DNA of 64,000 bases, from assembly GCF_900108585.1 (NCBI RefSeq), contig NZ_UESZ01000001.1, positions 2,914,001 to 2,978,000 of the forward strand, in the 5' to 3' direction. The notes under the pieces were generated by a model, which ran no database searches, was not told where the DNA came from, and was given only the letters and a program-made list of their open reading frames with translations. Both the position numbers and the translations under genes were made by a program. Each line of letters starts with the position of its first letter. Positions within the stretch are counted from its first letter, which is position 1. Below are positions 1 to 9,695 of the stretch, in pieces. The DNA comes from Branchiibius hedensis. GTDB taxonomy: Bacteria; Actinomycetota; Actinomycetes; Actinomycetales; Dermatophilaceae.

Positions 1-55
1 TCGATAGCAACCGCAGGGACGGTGCATTGCTGGGCCAGGGGTGTTGGATGGAGCC

Positions 56-958
56 ATGGCCGACGCCGTCATCGAGATCTCCGGACTCACCAAACACTTC
101 GGCTCGTTCGCCGCCCTCGACGGGCTCGATCTGCAGGTGCCACCGGGCACGATCGCGGGCTTCCTCGGCCCCAACGGTGCAGGCAAGTCAACGACCATCC
201 GCGTGCTGCTCGGGCTCTACCGCCGCGACGGCGGCACGGCGCGACTCTTCGGCGCGGACCCGTACACCGACGCAGTGTCGTTGCACCGGCGACTGGCCTA
301 CGTGCCAGGAGACGTCACCTTGTGGAACCACCTGACCGGCGGTCAGTGCATCGACCTACTGCTCGGCCTGCGTGACGTGCAGGGCGCGACTCGCCGCGAC
401 GAACTGCTGGAGGTTTTCGAACTCGATCCCACCAAACGCTCCGGCACCTATTCCAAGGGCAACCGGCAAAAAGTAGCTCTGGTCGCAGCATTGGCCGCGG
501 ACGTCGAACTGCTGATCCTGGACGAACCCACCTCCGGGCTCGACCCGTTGATGGAAGCGCGGTTCCAGGAGCAGATCCGCGCGGCCCGCGACCGGGGCAC
601 GACCGTGTTGCTCTCCAGTCACATCCTGGGCCAGGTGCAGGACCTGTGCGACGACGTCACGATCATCCGACGCGGCAAGACGGTGCTCACCGGTGCTCTG
701 TCACAGTTGCGGCACGTGACCCGATCGGGGGTCTCGGCGCTCGTGGCGGACGCGATCGGCGTACAGGAGGGGTTGGCGGCAGTCGAGGGGGTGTCGGACG
801 TCACCGTCGATGACACCAAGGTGCACTTCACGGTCGACGATGCGACGGCGACGGCCGCTGTGGCCGTGCTGGCGCAGTACGGCGCGCGGCAACTGGTCGT
901 CGAGCCCCCGACGTTGGAGCAACTGTTCCTCAGCCAATACGACCAGCACGAGTCGTGA
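56..958 (+). CDS. ABC-2 type exporter, ATP-binding protein
   Basis: This is the cytoplasmic nucleotide-binding subunit of a drug/polyketide-type exporter. Walker A (GPNGAGKS) is near residues 38-45. The signature loop is YSKGNRQK near residue 135, which replaces LSGGQ and is usual in this actinobacterial subfamily. Walker B (LLILDEPTSGLDP) is near residues 151-163, followed by an SSH switch histidine. A C-terminal domain of about 90 residues follows the ATPase core. I chose ATG 56, which has a GGA about 7 bp upstream; the in-frame GTG at 41 would add five residues. The stop overlaps the permease start by 4 bp (GTGA), so the two are co-translated. The substrate cannot be told from sequence. 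Confidence 0.93.
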   Translation: MADAVIEISGLTKHFGSFAALDGLDLQVPPGTIAGFLGPNGAGKSTTIRVLLGLYRRDGGTARLFGADPYTDAVSLHRRLAYVPGDVTLWNHLTGGQCIDLLLGLRDVQGATRRDELLEVFELDPTKRSGTYSKGNRQKVALVAALAADVELLILDEPTSGLDPLMEARFQEQIRAARDRGTTVLLSSHILGQVQDLCDDVTIIRRGKTVLTGALSQLRHVTRSGVSALVADAIGVQEGLAAVEGVSDVTVDDTKVHFTVDDATATAAVAVLAQYGARQLVVEPPTLEQLFLSQYDQHES

Positions 959-2529
959 TCGAGAACTCCCGGCGGCTGACCCGCCTCGCCTTCCACCAGG
1001 AAATCCGTTGGCTGCCGATCTCCGTGGTGGTCTTCGCCCTGACCTACGTGGCGACGCTGAAGCAGCTGTCCGATCTCGCCGGGACCGTGGCCGACCGGCG
1101 GGACATGCAGCAATCGCTGGCCGGCAATCCGGCGCTGAAACTGATGCTCGGCCCGTTGGATCACATTGAGACAGTGGCCAGTACGACGTCCTGGCGGATC
1201 GGGCTCTTCATGCTCACCGCGTTCGGCGTGCTGGTCGCCTTCACCGTCAACCGGCACACCCGCCGCGAGGAGGAGTCGGGCCAGTTGGAGCTGGCCGGGT
1301 CGGCCGCGGTCGGCCGACTGTCGCCGTTGGTGGCTGCGATTGCTGTCGCCGCCGCGTTGACCCTCCTCACCGCCGTGGTGACCTCTGTGCCCTTCTTGGG
1401 GTACGGCGCGACCGGGCGTCAGGTGCTCGCGCAGCTGGCGCAGTACGTCGGTGTCGGAGTGGCCGTCACCGGTGTCACCCTGCTCGTGGCGCAAGTGGCG
1501 ACGACCGCGCGGCAGGTGTCCTCCATCACCTCGACGCTGGTGCTGGGCGGTTACCTGTTGCGCGGCGCCGCCGACACCAACGACTCGGTCGCCTGGTTGC
1601 GCTGGACCAACCCGATCGGTTGGGTGCAAACCATCGACCCGTACGGCGATCCCTCCTGGTGGGGACTGCTCTGGTGCGTCGTGGCTGGGTTGGTGTCGTT
1701 GGGGCTGGCGGTCGTCCTGCGGGAGCGTCGCGATCTCGGCAGCGGAGTCATCGCACCGCGACCCGGCCCGGCGTCCGCCCGCGGACTGCGGTCGGTGCCA
1801 GCCGTGCTGTGGCAGTCGCAGTGGCGGACCTTCACCGGCTGGTCGATCGGCATCCTGGTCTTCGCGCTGATCGTCGGCTCGCTGGTGTCGTCGGTCGCGG
1901 ACACCTCCGGGATGCCGCCGCAGTTCCAGGAGTATCTGCGCAAACTCGGCGGCGCCGGCGCGCTCACCGGCGCTTTCCTCGCGGCGATGGCCGCGTTCTT
2001 CAGCGCAGCGATCGCCTTCTGGTTGGTGTCGCTGGTCGCCGACCTGCGGCGTTGGGAGACCCGCGGTCAGTTGGAGCTCGCCCTGTCGACCGGGCGGGCT
2101 CGCCGGACCTGGTTATTGACGGTGGTGGTCATGGGGCTGCTGGGGACCCTCGTGCTGCTGCTGGTCGCGGCGGTGGGGGTGGCGTGGCTGGGCCGGACGC
2201 ATTTGACCGGCACCGACGTCCTGCGCGCCATGGCGGTACAGGCACCGGCAGCGTGGCTGATCTTCTCGATTGCCTTGCTGCTCTTCGCAGTTCGGCCCGC
2301 GTGGACGGCGGCCGGTTGGGTGGTCGCCGCACTGGCCTTCCTGGTGGGCGAACTCGGAGTGGCGTTCGGTCTGCCGGGGTGGGCGTTGGACCTGTCCCCG
2401 TTCACCCACACCCCGAAGGTCCCTCAGGTGCCGATCACCTGGACGCCCTTGGTCGTGATGACCCTTATCGCAGCAGCACTGATTACCGCTGCGGTGGTGG
2501 CCTTCGACCGCCGTGACATCCCGCAGTAG
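955..2529 (+). CDS. ABC-2 type exporter, permease (polyketide antibiotic transporter-like)
   Basis: This is a 524-residue polytopic membrane protein that forms the transport channel for the upstream ATPase. It has two similar halves, each with about six hydrophobic segments. In each half, a segment early in the chain is followed by a charged loop reading like EESGQLEL (near residue 105) or ETRGQLEL (near residue 365), as in long actinobacterial permeases of the TnrB/polyketide-export type. Translation starts at GTG within the ATPase stop. It ends 34 bp before the convergent coxG gene. No biosynthetic cluster is in view, so a role in drug efflux is only an inference. Confidence 0.9.
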   Translation: MIENSRRLTRLAFHQEIRWLPISVVVFALTYVATLKQLSDLAGTVADRRDMQQSLAGNPALKLMLGPLDHIETVASTTSWRIGLFMLTAFGVLVAFTVNRHTRREEESGQLELAGSAAVGRLSPLVAAIAVAAALTLLTAVVTSVPFLGYGATGRQVLAQLAQYVGVGVAVTGVTLLVAQVATTARQVSSITSTLVLGGYLLRGAADTNDSVAWLRWTNPIGWVQTIDPYGDPSWWGLLWCVVAGLVSLGLAVVLRERRDLGSGVIAPRPGPASARGLRSVPAVLWQSQWRTFTGWSIGILVFALIVGSLVSSVADTSGMPPQFQEYLRKLGGAGALTGAFLAAMAAFFSAAIAFWLVSLVADLRRWETRGQLELALSTGRARRTWLLTVVVMGLLGTLVLLLVAAVGVAWLGRTHLTGTDVLRAMAVQAPAAWLIFSIALLLFAVRPAWTAAGWVVAALAFLVGELGVAFGLPGWALDLSPFTHTPKVPQVPITWTPLVVMTLIAAALITAAVVAFDRRDIPQ

Positions 2530-2563
2530 CCGTCGTCCTCAGCACGGCGCAATGTCCTCAGAG

Positions 2564-3367
2564 TCAGCGGCGTCTGATCAGCCAGACGACAGCCGCGACC
2601 GCGACAGCGACGCCCGCGATCTGCTTCCCGTAGGTCTTCAGCAGCACCGGAAGCACCGCCGTGCCCACATCGATGGCGTCATCGGACTCGGCCACCGCCG
2701 GCCGCACAGGAGCAGCCGGACGCGCCGTGGCTGGAGACCCCGTTGGGAATCCGGCCCGACCGTTGCTCGAGGCAACTGACTGCGCTGGGGTTTCGGCGGC
2801 CACAGCAGAGGTGAGCTCGGATTCACCTGCAGCAGAAGATGATTCCGCCGCACTCGCTGCGGACTCGGCTGGCTCAGCTGCGACCTCGGCTGGCTCGGCG
2901 ACGACCTCCGCCGGCGCTGACTCGGCGGACAGTCGCTGCTCCAGACAGGCAACGAACTGCCCGAGCAGCTTGTCCGACACGTCCTGCATCACCCCGCGGC
3001 CGAACTGGGCCGGCTTGCCGGTGATCGCCAGGTCGGTGACCACCTCTACATCGGTCGCGCCGCCGTCACCGGAGGCCATCGTCAACGTGACCTTCGCCCC
3101 GGCGGTGCCGTTGCCCCGCTTGTCCTTGCCCTTTGCGTCGACGACGAACCGGTGCGCGGCGTCGTCCTTCTCCACAAAGGTCCCGGATCCGTTGTAGACC
3201 AAGGCGATCGGGCCGAGTTTGACCTTGACCGAGCCGGCGAACGAGTCACCGTCCACCGAGGTCACGGTGGCGCCCGGGAAGCACTCGGCAACCGAGGCGA
3301 TGTCCTGGAAGTGCGCCCACGTCTGCTCGATGTCGGTCGGGACAGTGAACCGGTGGGTGAGGTCCAT
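2564..3367 (-). CDS. coxG: CoxG-like SRPBCC protein with membrane anchor
   Basis: This is the last gene of the molybdenum hydroxylase cluster. Residues 1-145 form an SRPBCC (START-like) domain typical of CO dehydrogenase subunit G. A low-complexity Ala/Glu/Ser/Pro linker (about residues 150-235) follows, then one C-terminal hydrophobic helix ending in RRR. This suits a protein that tethers the cytoplasmic enzyme to the inner membrane, a role shown for CoxG in other bacteria. The ATG overlaps the coxM stop (ATGA). The long linker makes it larger than a minimal CoxG. The linker's composition, not its exact sequence, is probably what matters. Confidence 0.88.
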   Translation of the reverse strand: MDLTHRFTVPTDIEQTWAHFQDIASVAECFPGATVTSVDGDSFAGSVKVKLGPIALVYNGSGTFVEKDDAAHRFVVDAKGKDKRGNGTAGAKVTLTMASGDGGATDVEVVTDLAITGKPAQFGRGVMQDVSDKLLGQFVACLEQRLSAESAPAEVVAEPAEVAAEPAESAASAAESSSAAGESELTSAVAAETPAQSVASSNGRAGFPTGSPATARPAAPVRPAVAESDDAIDVGTAVLPVLLKTYGKQIAGVAVAVAAVVWLIRRR

Positions 3368-4221
3368 CAGGCTCCCGCCGCGGCCAGGACGGCCCGTCGC
3401 GTCAAGACCGTCGCCAAATGCCGCCGATAGTCGGCATCGCCGTTCAGATCACTCGGCGGATTCGTGCCCTCGACAGCCCGTTGCGCGGCCGCCTGCACAC
3501 CCTCGTCGGTGGCCGCTACTCCAACCAGGGCCTCCTCGACACCACGCGCCCGGATCGGGGTGGAACCCATGTTGGTCAACCCGACCCGCGCCTCGGCGAT
3601 CGCGCCGCCGTCGACCCGCACCGCAGCAGCCACCGCGACGATCGGCCACTGGTGGGCCACGCGCACGAACTTCTCGTAATGCGCGCCCCAACCGGTGTGC
3701 TTGGGTATCCGCACCTCCGTGAGGATCTCGTCCTCACCGATCGCGGTCTCGAAGAGGTCGACGAAGAAGTCGTCGGCCTCGACCGTTCGGCTGCCGCCCG
3801 GCCCCTGGATGACGAACTGGCCACCCAGCGCGGTGACCGGGGCTCCCAGGTCGCCGGCCGGATCGGCGTGCGCGAGCGCCCCACCGAAGGTGCCACGGTG
3901 TCGGACCTGGGCGTCGGCCAGATGCTCGACCGCTTTGCTGATCAGCGCCGCGTGCTGCGCCACCAACGGATCGCTACCGACCACCGAGTGCGGGGTCATC
4001 GCGCCGATCACGATGGCGTCACCGTCCTCTCGGATGCCGCGCAGCGACTCGATCCGGCCCAGGTCGATGATCCACTCCGGTGCGTTCAGGCGCATCCGCA
4101 GCACGGGCAGCAGGCTCTGCCCGCCCGCGATCAGTTTGGCGTCGTCACCGTGCTCGCTCAGTGCCGCGAGGGCGTCCTCGACGGACGTCGGTGCCACGTA
4201 GTCGAACGGTGCCGGGATCAT
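3367..4221 (-). CDS. coxM: Molybdenum hydroxylase FAD-binding (medium) subunit, CoxM-like
   Basis: This is the medium subunit of a xanthine-oxidase-family heterotrimer. It carries FAD and passes electrons from the 2Fe-2S subunit to the quinone or other acceptor. The flavin-binding motifs are visible: AGGQSLLP near residue 32 and TFGGALAHADPAGD near residue 111. The remainder matches the CO dehydrogenase flavoprotein C-terminal domain. Length 284 is normal. It starts in the coxL stop (ATGA) and ends in the coxG start (ATGA), so L, M and G are translationally coupled. Confidence 0.93.
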   Translation of the reverse strand: MIPAPFDYVAPTSVEDALAALSEHGDDAKLIAGGQSLLPVLRMRLNAPEWIIDLGRIESLRGIREDGDAIVIGAMTPHSVVGSDPLVAQHAALISKAVEHLADAQVRHRGTFGGALAHADPAGDLGAPVTALGGQFVIQGPGGSRTVEADDFFVDLFETAIGEDEILTEVRIPKHTGWGAHYEKFVRVAHQWPIVAVAAAVRVDGGAIAEARVGLTNMGSTPIRARGVEEALVGVAATDEGVQAAAQRAVEGTNPPSDLNGDADYRRHLATVLTRRAVLAAAGA

Positions 4222-6713
4222 GCGCCTGCTCCTTCGGTGCTGCTCTGACCGGGGACTTCCTGATTACCGGCCGCATCATCGCCCTCGAAGTGCGGCATGG
4301 CCGCGCCCTGGGTCGCATGAACACCGCCACCGTTCTGGATCGCCTTCCAGACCCGCTCGGGGGTGCAGGGCATCTGCACGTCCGAGACACCGTACGGGCG
4401 CAGGGCATCGACCACGGCATTCACCACGGCGGGCGTCGAAGCGATCGTGCCGGCCTCCCCAACACCCTTGACGCCCAACGTGACTGACGTCGCCGGCGAC
4501 ACCGTGTGGTCGATGTCGAAGCTGATCGTGTCGGCGGCGGTCGGCAGCAGATAGTCGACGAACGAACCGGACACCAGCGTGCCGGAATCGTCGTAGACCG
4601 CCTCCTCCCACAACGCCTGGGCGATGCCCTGCACCAGACCCCCGTGGATCTGACCGGCCACGATCAGCGGGTTGATGATGTTGCCGATGTCGTCGACGCA
4701 GACGTACTTGCGCATCTTCAGCGCACCGGTCTCGGTGTCGATCTCCATCGCGCACAGATGCGTGCCGTGCGGGAAGGAGAAGTTGGTCGGGTCGAAGGTC
4801 GCGTCGGAGTCCAGACTCGGCTCCATCCCGTCGGGCAGATTGTGCGCTGCGAAGACCGCTCCGGCGACCTCTCCGATCGCCAGACCCTGGTCGGTGCCGC
4901 GCACGGAGAACCGGCCCTGGTTGAACTCGATGTCGTCGACCGAGGCCTCCAACAGATGTGCCGCAACGGGTTTCGCCTTCTCGATGACCTTGTCGGCCGC
5001 ACGGACCAACGCCTCACCGCCCACCGCCAACGAGCGGGAGCCGTAGGTGTCCAGACCTTTGTGCGCGACGGCGGTGTCCCCGTGCAGGATCTCGACGTCC
5101 TCGAACGCCACGCCGAGCCGGTCGGCGACGATCTGGCTGAACGCGGTTTCGTGACCCTGCCCGTGGGCCGATGCACCCGTGGTGACCTCGACCTTGCCGG
5201 TGGCCAGCATCCGCACCGAGGCGTACTCCCAACCGCCGGCGCCGTAGTCCAGGCTGCCGAGCACCCGGGACGGCGCCAGGCCGCACATCTCCGTGAAGGT
5301 CGAGACCCCGATGCCCAGTTGCACCCGGTCGCCGCGCTCGCGACGTTCCTTCTGCTCGGCGCGCAGGGCGTCGTACTCGAACATCTGCGTCGCCTTGGCG
5401 GTGGCGGCTTCGTAGTTGCCCGAGTCGTATTCGAGCCCGGCCACCGTGGTGAACGGGAACTCCTCGTGCTTGATCCAGTTCTTTTCCCGGACCTCCAACG
5501 GGTCGACCCCGAGCTCGGCGGCGAGTTCGTCCATCATCCGTTCGATGCCGAAGGTGGCTTCTGGTCGTCCGGCGCCGCGGTAGGCGTCGGTCCAGGTCTT
5601 GTTGGTCAGCACGGTCTGGCAGGCGAAGTGGTACGCCGGGAACTTGTAGATCGCGTTGAACATGAACGCACCCAGAACAGGTACGCCGCCCCCGACCAGC
5701 GCGACGTACGCCCCCAGGTCGGCGAGCAACTCGACCTTCAGACCGGTGACCGTGCCGTCTTTGGTCGCCGACAGGGTCAGCTTCTGCCACTGGTCCCGCC
5801 CGTGGTGGCTGCTGACCAGCGACTCCGACCGGGTCTCGGTGTACTTGATCGGCTTGCCGAGCCGCCGCGCGACCGCCCAGGTGATCCATTCCTCCGGAGT
5901 GGCCTGCAACTTGCCGCCGAAACCGCCGCCGACGTCCGGGGCGATGACCCGGATCTTGGATTCGGGTACGCCGGTCGTGGCCGCCAGCGCGAACCGCAGG
6001 ATGTGCGGGATCTGGGTTGCCGACCACATCGTCAGCTGCTCCCCGGTCGGGTCCACCACCACCGACCGCGGCTCCATGAAGGCCGGGATCAACCGCTGCT
6101 GGCGGAACTCGCGTTCGATGACGACGCCGTCGGCGCGGGCCGCGGCAATGGCTTCCTCGACGTCGCTGCCGGTCCCCGCTTCCGCAGAGTCGAAGACCCA
6201 CAGGGCCGACTTGTTGGTGCCGAGGTCCGGGTGGGCAAGTGTCGTGTCGGCCGCAGCCTCCTTGAGGTCGAGCGCGGCTGGTAGCTCGTCGTATTCCACG
6301 TCGACCAACTCAGCGGCGTCGCGGGCTTCGGCCGCACTGCGCGCCACGACCACGGCGACGATCTCGCCGGCGAAGGCGACCCTGTCGGCCGGCATCGGAG
6401 AGTGCACCGGGGTCACCTGATCCGGGGTGATCGGCCAGGCGTTGATGCAGACCCCGAGTTCCTCGCCGAAGTCCTTGCCGCTGAGCACCGCGACCACGTT
6501 GGGTGCTTCAGCAGCGGCCGAGGTGTCGACGCTGGTGATCGTGGCGTGCGCGTACGGACTGCGCACCATGGCCAGGTGCAACATGCCGGGCAGCACCAGG
6601 TTGTCGGTCCACCGGGTGCGACCGGTGATCAGCCGCTGATCCTCCTTGCGGCGGCGCTCCTTGCCGATCTCGCGGTCGACGGTCTCAGCGGGTCGCTCAT
6701 CCGTGACGGTCAT
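4218..6713 (-). CDS. coxL: Molybdopterin-binding large subunit, form II CoxL-like
   Basis: This 831-residue subunit binds the molybdopterin cytosine dinucleotide cofactor and holds the active site. The active-site loop reads AYRGAGR (about residues 377-383). This is the form II signature; authenticated form I CO dehydrogenases have AYxCSFR with a Cys-linked copper. The catalytic Glu near the C-terminus lies in GVGEAG. I place the start at ATG 6713, which overlaps the coxS stop (ATGA) and gives the N-terminus [10 protein letters not shown]; a reading frame extends further upstream but only through coxS. The natural substrate of form II enzymes is uncertain, and CO is possible but not shown. 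Confidence 0.93.
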   Translation of the reverse strand: MTVTDERPAETVDREIGKERRRKEDQRLITGRTRWTDNLVLPGMLHLAMVRSPYAHATITSVDTSAAAEAPNVVAVLSGKDFGEELGVCINAWPITPDQVTPVHSPMPADRVAFAGEIVAVVVARSAAEARDAAELVDVEYDELPAALDLKEAAADTTLAHPDLGTNKSALWVFDSAEAGTGSDVEEAIAAARADGVVIEREFRQQRLIPAFMEPRSVVVDPTGEQLTMWSATQIPHILRFALAATTGVPESKIRVIAPDVGGGFGGKLQATPEEWITWAVARRLGKPIKYTETRSESLVSSHHGRDQWQKLTLSATKDGTVTGLKVELLADLGAYVALVGGGVPVLGAFMFNAIYKFPAYHFACQTVLTNKTWTDAYRGAGRPEATFGIERMMDELAAELGVDPLEVREKNWIKHEEFPFTTVAGLEYDSGNYEAATAKATQMFEYDALRAEQKERRERGDRVQLGIGVSTFTEMCGLAPSRVLGSLDYGAGGWEYASVRMLATGKVEVTTGASAHGQGHETAFSQIVADRLGVAFEDVEILHGDTAVAHKGLDTYGSRSLAVGGEALVRAADKVIEKAKPVAAHLLEASVDDIEFNQGRFSVRGTDQGLAIGEVAGAVFAAHNLPDGMEPSLDSDATFDPTNFSFPHGTHLCAMEIDTETGALKMRKYVCVDDIGNIINPLIVAGQIHGGLVQGIAQALWEEAVYDDSGTLVSGSFVDYLLPTAADTISFDIDHTVSPATSVTLGVKGVGEAGTIASTPAVVNAVVDALRPYGVSDVQMPCTPERVWKAIQNGGGVHATQGAAMPHFEGDDAAGNQEVPGQSSTEGAGA

Positions 6714-7174
6714 GACTGTGCCCCCGCTGCTTCCTTCACTGCTCGCACGATGTTGTGATAGCCCGTGCACCGGCACAGGTTGCCCTCCAGCCCGAGACGG
6801 ATTTCCTCCTCGGAGGGGTCCGGATTCTCTTGCAGCAGAGCGACACTCTGCATGATCATGCCGGGCGTGCAGTAGCCGCACTGCAGACCGTGGCACTCGC
6901 GGAACGCCGCCTGCACCGGATGCAGTTCGCCGTCCTTCGCCAGGCCCTCGATGGTCGTGACCTCAGCACCGTCGGCCTGCACGGCCAGGACGTTGCAGGA
7001 CTTGACGCTGGTGCCGTTCAGATGGACGGTGCAGGCGCCGCAGTTGCTGGTGTCGCACCCGATGACCGTGCCGGTCTTGCCGAGCTTCTCGCGCAGGTAG
7101 TGCACCAGCAGGGTGCGGGGTTCGACGTCGTCGGAGACCTTCGCCCCGTCGACGGTCAGACTGATCCGGGTCAT
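6710..7174 (-). CDS. coxS: Molybdenum hydroxylase 2Fe-2S (small) subunit, CoxS-like
   Basis: This 154-residue iron-sulfur subunit relays electrons from the Mo site to FAD. The plant-type ferredoxin cluster cysteines are in [15 protein letters not shown]. The second, all-helical cluster domain has CGYCTPGM and [13 protein letters not shown] prefer ATG 7174 because a strong GAGGAG ribosome site lies just upstream and the mature protein then begins [10 protein letters not shown]; an earlier in-frame ATG at 7210 lacks this. It is the first gene of the coxSLMG block, and the 86-bp gap upstream probably holds its promoter. Confidence 0.94.
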   Translation of the reverse strand: MTRISLTVDGAKVSDDVEPRTLLVHYLREKLGKTGTVIGCDTSNCGACTVHLNGTSVKSCNVLAVQADGAEVTTIEGLAKDGELHPVQAAFRECHGLQCGYCTPGMIMQSVALLQENPDPSEEEIRLGLEGNLCRCTGYHNIVRAVKEAAGAQS

Positions 7175-7195
7175 GGCTCTCCTCAGACGCACAAG

Positions 7196-7211
7196 TGTGG
7201 TGCTCGTCACA
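7196..7211. promoter_or_regulatory. Possible CRP/GlxR-type site upstream of coxS
   Basis: The sequence TGTGG-N6-TCACA differs by one base from the actinobacterial CRP consensus TGTGA-N6-TCACA. It lies 22-37 bp before the coxS start. A second CRP-like site precedes the regulator gene at 8548. Control by a CRP-family protein is inferred from the motif only. Confidence 0.4.
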
Positions 7212-7260
7212 TTAGGTCGGGCGGGTTGGCAGCCGGTTGGCGAGGGTTACCTTGGTCCGC

Positions 7261-8493
7261 TCACTGCCTCGCAGCGGCCAACCGCCCCTTGAGCAGGGGC
7301 ACAGCCGGGTGGGTGGGAGACAGCCGGGACAGGCACACCTCGAACACCTGGGTGTCGTACGGCGATCGCTCGGCGTAGCGCAGCACCGCGTCCGGATCGG
7401 GGTCGGCCAGGAGCGCTTCGCGGACGGTCACCGCCAACTGCTCGGCCAGTTCGGTCAGGGCCGGGGAGTTGGTGCCCGGCAGCAGGTCACCGCCATACGC
7501 CTCGACTGCGGCGGCGACCCGGCCACGGCGCACCAGACCCAGCACGAGTTCCACGTCGGTCGACACCGGGGTCGTCAAGCGATACGGCCGAGAGGCCAAT
7601 TGACCACCGAGCGAGGCTCTCAGGTGAGACACCTCGGCCTTGAGGGTCGAGGTGGTCACGGCCAGATCGCCGTACACCAGCGCATGCAGTTGTTCCAGGG
7701 ACAGACCCTCCGGGTGCAGCGCCAGCAGCGCCAGGATCTCGGTCTGGCGGCGGCTCAGCAGAAGTCGCTGCCCGTCCAGCCACGTCTCGACGGTGCCCAG
7801 CAGCCGCATGACCAGACCCGGTTCGGTGGGCTCCTCCAGGTCGACCAGGCCGGGGTGCGAGCGCGACTTGGGCAGGGCGGCCTCGATCAGCCGGGCCATC
7901 ATCCGGGCGGTCGCCAGACCGATCGGGTGGGTGCGATCCCAGGTCGTCGACAGGTCGATGACGCCCAGTTGCGCGCCGGTGAACGGGTCGACCACCGGCG
8001 CCGCCCAGCACACCCAGTTGTGCACCATGGAGGCGTAGTGCTCGGCACTGAAGACCATGGACGGCTCGGCCAACCGGTTGGCCAGATCCAAAGCGTTGGT
8101 GCCGGCCGACTGGTCGTCCCACCGCGCGCCGGCGACGAAGTTCACGCTCTCGGCTTTGCGGCGCATGACCCGGCCGCCGTAGGTCCACAGGATCCGGGTC
8201 TGCGGATCGGTCACCGCGACGACCAGGTCCCCGTCCTCCGCGGTCCGCCGCAACTCCGCCTGGATGCGTTCGACGGCCGCCTGCAGCGGAGAGGCATTCC
8301 AGTACGCCGCGGTCTCCGCTTCGTCGGCGAGCGGCGCCTCCCGCACGTCGGGAGTGAGCGACGCGGCCGAACGGGCCCAGCTGTCAATGATTTCCGGTCG
8401 CGCGGTCGTGACCGGATCGTCGGCCTCCCCCACGAACGCGGTCCATGCGCGCACGGCCGCGACGCGTCGCGATTGCAACTGGCTACGTGCCAC
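7261..8493 (-). CDS. GAF-domain transcriptional regulator (AcoR N-terminal type)
   Basis: This is a 410-residue probable regulator of the adjacent oxidoreductase. The N-terminal two thirds resemble the GAF sensor part of AcoR-type activators (ITDPQTRILW-like segment near residue 95, then SAGTNALDLA and a conserved CWAAPVVDPFTG region). There is no sigma-54 AAA+ domain. The C-terminal part (about residues 235-340) looks like a winged helix of the actinobacterial type, with RRQTEILALLALHPEGLS. The start is a GTG at 8493. It sits in the same direction between xdhC and coxS. Its effector is unknown; a substrate of the enzyme is a reasonable guess. Confidence 0.8.
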   Translation of the reverse strand: MARSQLQSRRVAAVRAWTAFVGEADDPVTTARPEIIDSWARSAASLTPDVREAPLADEAETAAYWNASPLQAAVERIQAELRRTAEDGDLVVAVTDPQTRILWTYGGRVMRRKAESVNFVAGARWDDQSAGTNALDLANRLAEPSMVFSAEHYASMVHNWVCWAAPVVDPFTGAQLGVIDLSTTWDRTHPIGLATARMMARLIEAALPKSRSHPGLVDLEEPTEPGLVMRLLGTVETWLDGQRLLLSRRQTEILALLALHPEGLSLEQLHALVYGDLAVTTSTLKAEVSHLRASLGGQLASRPYRLTTPVSTDVELVLGLVRRGRVAAAVEAYGGDLLPGTNSPALTELAEQLAVTVREALLADPDPDAVLRYAERSPYDTQVFEVCLSRLSPTHPAVPLLKGRLAAARQ

Positions 8494-8547
8494 CCGGCCC
8501 CCTGTGCGACGCCCGAAATCCCCTGCATCTCAGGCTAACACGCGGTC

Positions 8548-8563
8548 AGTGACGTGGATCACA
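8548..8563. promoter_or_regulatory. Possible CRP/GlxR-type site upstream of the GAF regulator
   Basis: The sequence AGTGA-N6-TCACA (minus strand TGTGA-N6-TCACT) is one base from the CRP consensus. It overlaps the xdhC stop codon and lies about 55 bp upstream of the regulator start, a usable position for activation. Confidence 0.42.
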
Positions 8564-9695
8564 CTCCGGTGGGATGCGCCCGGTGGATGCGGCCATGGCC
8601 GGTGGCGAGTGGTTGTCCCGAGCCGCCCCATCGCCCGGCGATGATCTCGGCGGCGATGCTGACGGCGGTTTCCTCGGGGGTCCGTGCCCCCAGATCGAGC
8701 CCGATCGGACTGGACAGCCGGGCGATCTCCGAGTCCTCCAGCCCTGCCTCGCGCAACCTCGCCAAGCGGTCCTCGTGGGTGCGACGCGAACCCATCGCCC
8801 CGACGTACGCGACCTGGGGCAGGCGCAGTGCCACTTCCAGTAGCGGGACGTCGAATTTCGGGTCGTGGGTGAGCACGGTCATGACGGTGCGCGGGTCGAT
8901 CCGACCGGCCGCGGCCTCGGCGGCCAGATAGCGGTGCGGCCAGTCGACCACCACTTCATCGGCATCCGGGAAGCGGGACCGGGTCGCGAAGACCGGCCGG
9001 GCGTCGCACACGGTGACGCGGTAGCCAAGGAAGCTGCCGACCTTGGCGACGGCTGCCGCGAAGTCGATCGCCCCGAAGACCAGCATCCGCGGGCGCGGCG
9101 CGAAGGACCAGATGAAGACCCGCATACCCTCACCGCGACGTTCGCCGTCCGGCCCGTAGGTGAGGGTGGCGTTGGCACCCGCTGCCAGCAGCCCGAGCGC
9201 GTCGTCGTGCACCGCGTCGTCGGCGCGTGACGAGCCCAGACTTCCGACGGTCGCGGCGTCGGGACGGATGATCAGCCGGCGCCCCACCCGGGCCGGGTCG
9301 GGGTGCTCGATCACGGTGCCCAACGCCACTGGTCGACCGGCTTCGATGTCAGCGGCAATGTCACCCAGCTGCGGGAACGTCTCCTGGTTGATCGTCTCCA
9401 CGTAGACGTCGAGGATCCCGCCGCAGGTCAGTCCGACGGCGAAGGCGTCATCGTCGGAGACGCCGTACCGCTGCAGGACGGGCACCCCGGAGGTGACCAC
9501 CTCCTGGGCCAGTTCGTAGACCGCGCCTTCGACGCAGCCCCCGGACACCGAGCCGACCGCCGAGCCGTCCGGCCCGACCAGCATCGAGGCCCCCGGTGGG
9601 CGCGGCGCGGACCGGAAGGTCGCCACGACGGTGCCGACCCCGATGCTCTCACCGGCGGACCACCAGTCCAGCAGTTGCGGCAGTACGTCACGCAT
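8559..9695 (-). CDS. XdhC/CoxI family Mo-cofactor maturation protein
   Basis: This protein belongs to the XdhC family, which binds molybdenum cofactor, promotes its sulfuration and delivers it to xanthine-oxidase-type enzymes. The N-terminal XdhC/CoxI domain has GSVSGGCVEGAV near residue 48. The C-terminal Rossmann-like domain has VFGAIDFAAAV near residue 215 and ends with YVGAMGSRRTH and the GLDLGARTPEETAVSIAAEI motif typical of the family. It overlaps the coxE gene by 8 bp, supporting a single maturation operon coxD-coxE-xdhC. Confidence 0.92.
   Translation of the reverse strand: MRDVLPQLLDWWSAGESIGVGTVVATFRSAPRPPGASMLVGPDGSAVGSVSGGCVEGAVYELAQEVVTSGVPVLQRYGVSDDDAFAVGLTCGGILDVYVETINQETFPQLGDIAADIEAGRPVALGTVIEHPDPARVGRRLIIRPDAATVGSLGSSRADDAVHDDALGLLAAGANATLTYGPDGERRGEGMRVFIWSFAPRPRMLVFGAIDFAAAVAKVGSFLGYRVTVCDARPVFATRSRFPDADEVVVDWPHRYLAAEAAAGRIDPRTVMTVLTHDPKFDVPLLEVALRLPQVAYVGAMGSRRTHEDRLARLREAGLEDSEIARLSSPIGLDLGARTPEETAVSIAAEIIAGRWGGSGQPLATGHGRIHRAHPTGV

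Noticed and set aside
619-1629. Long minus-strand reading frame opposite the ABC transporter genes
   Set aside because: Composition is Arg/Gly/His-rich without any domain, and both real genes on the plus strand explain the DNA.
2530-2563. Two copies of GTCCTCAG in the gap between the permease and coxG
   Set aside because: They are direct, not inverted, and too short to support a function.
4506-6284. 592-residue plus-strand reading frame inside coxL
   Set aside because: It is a GC-frame shadow of coxL with no recognisable motif.
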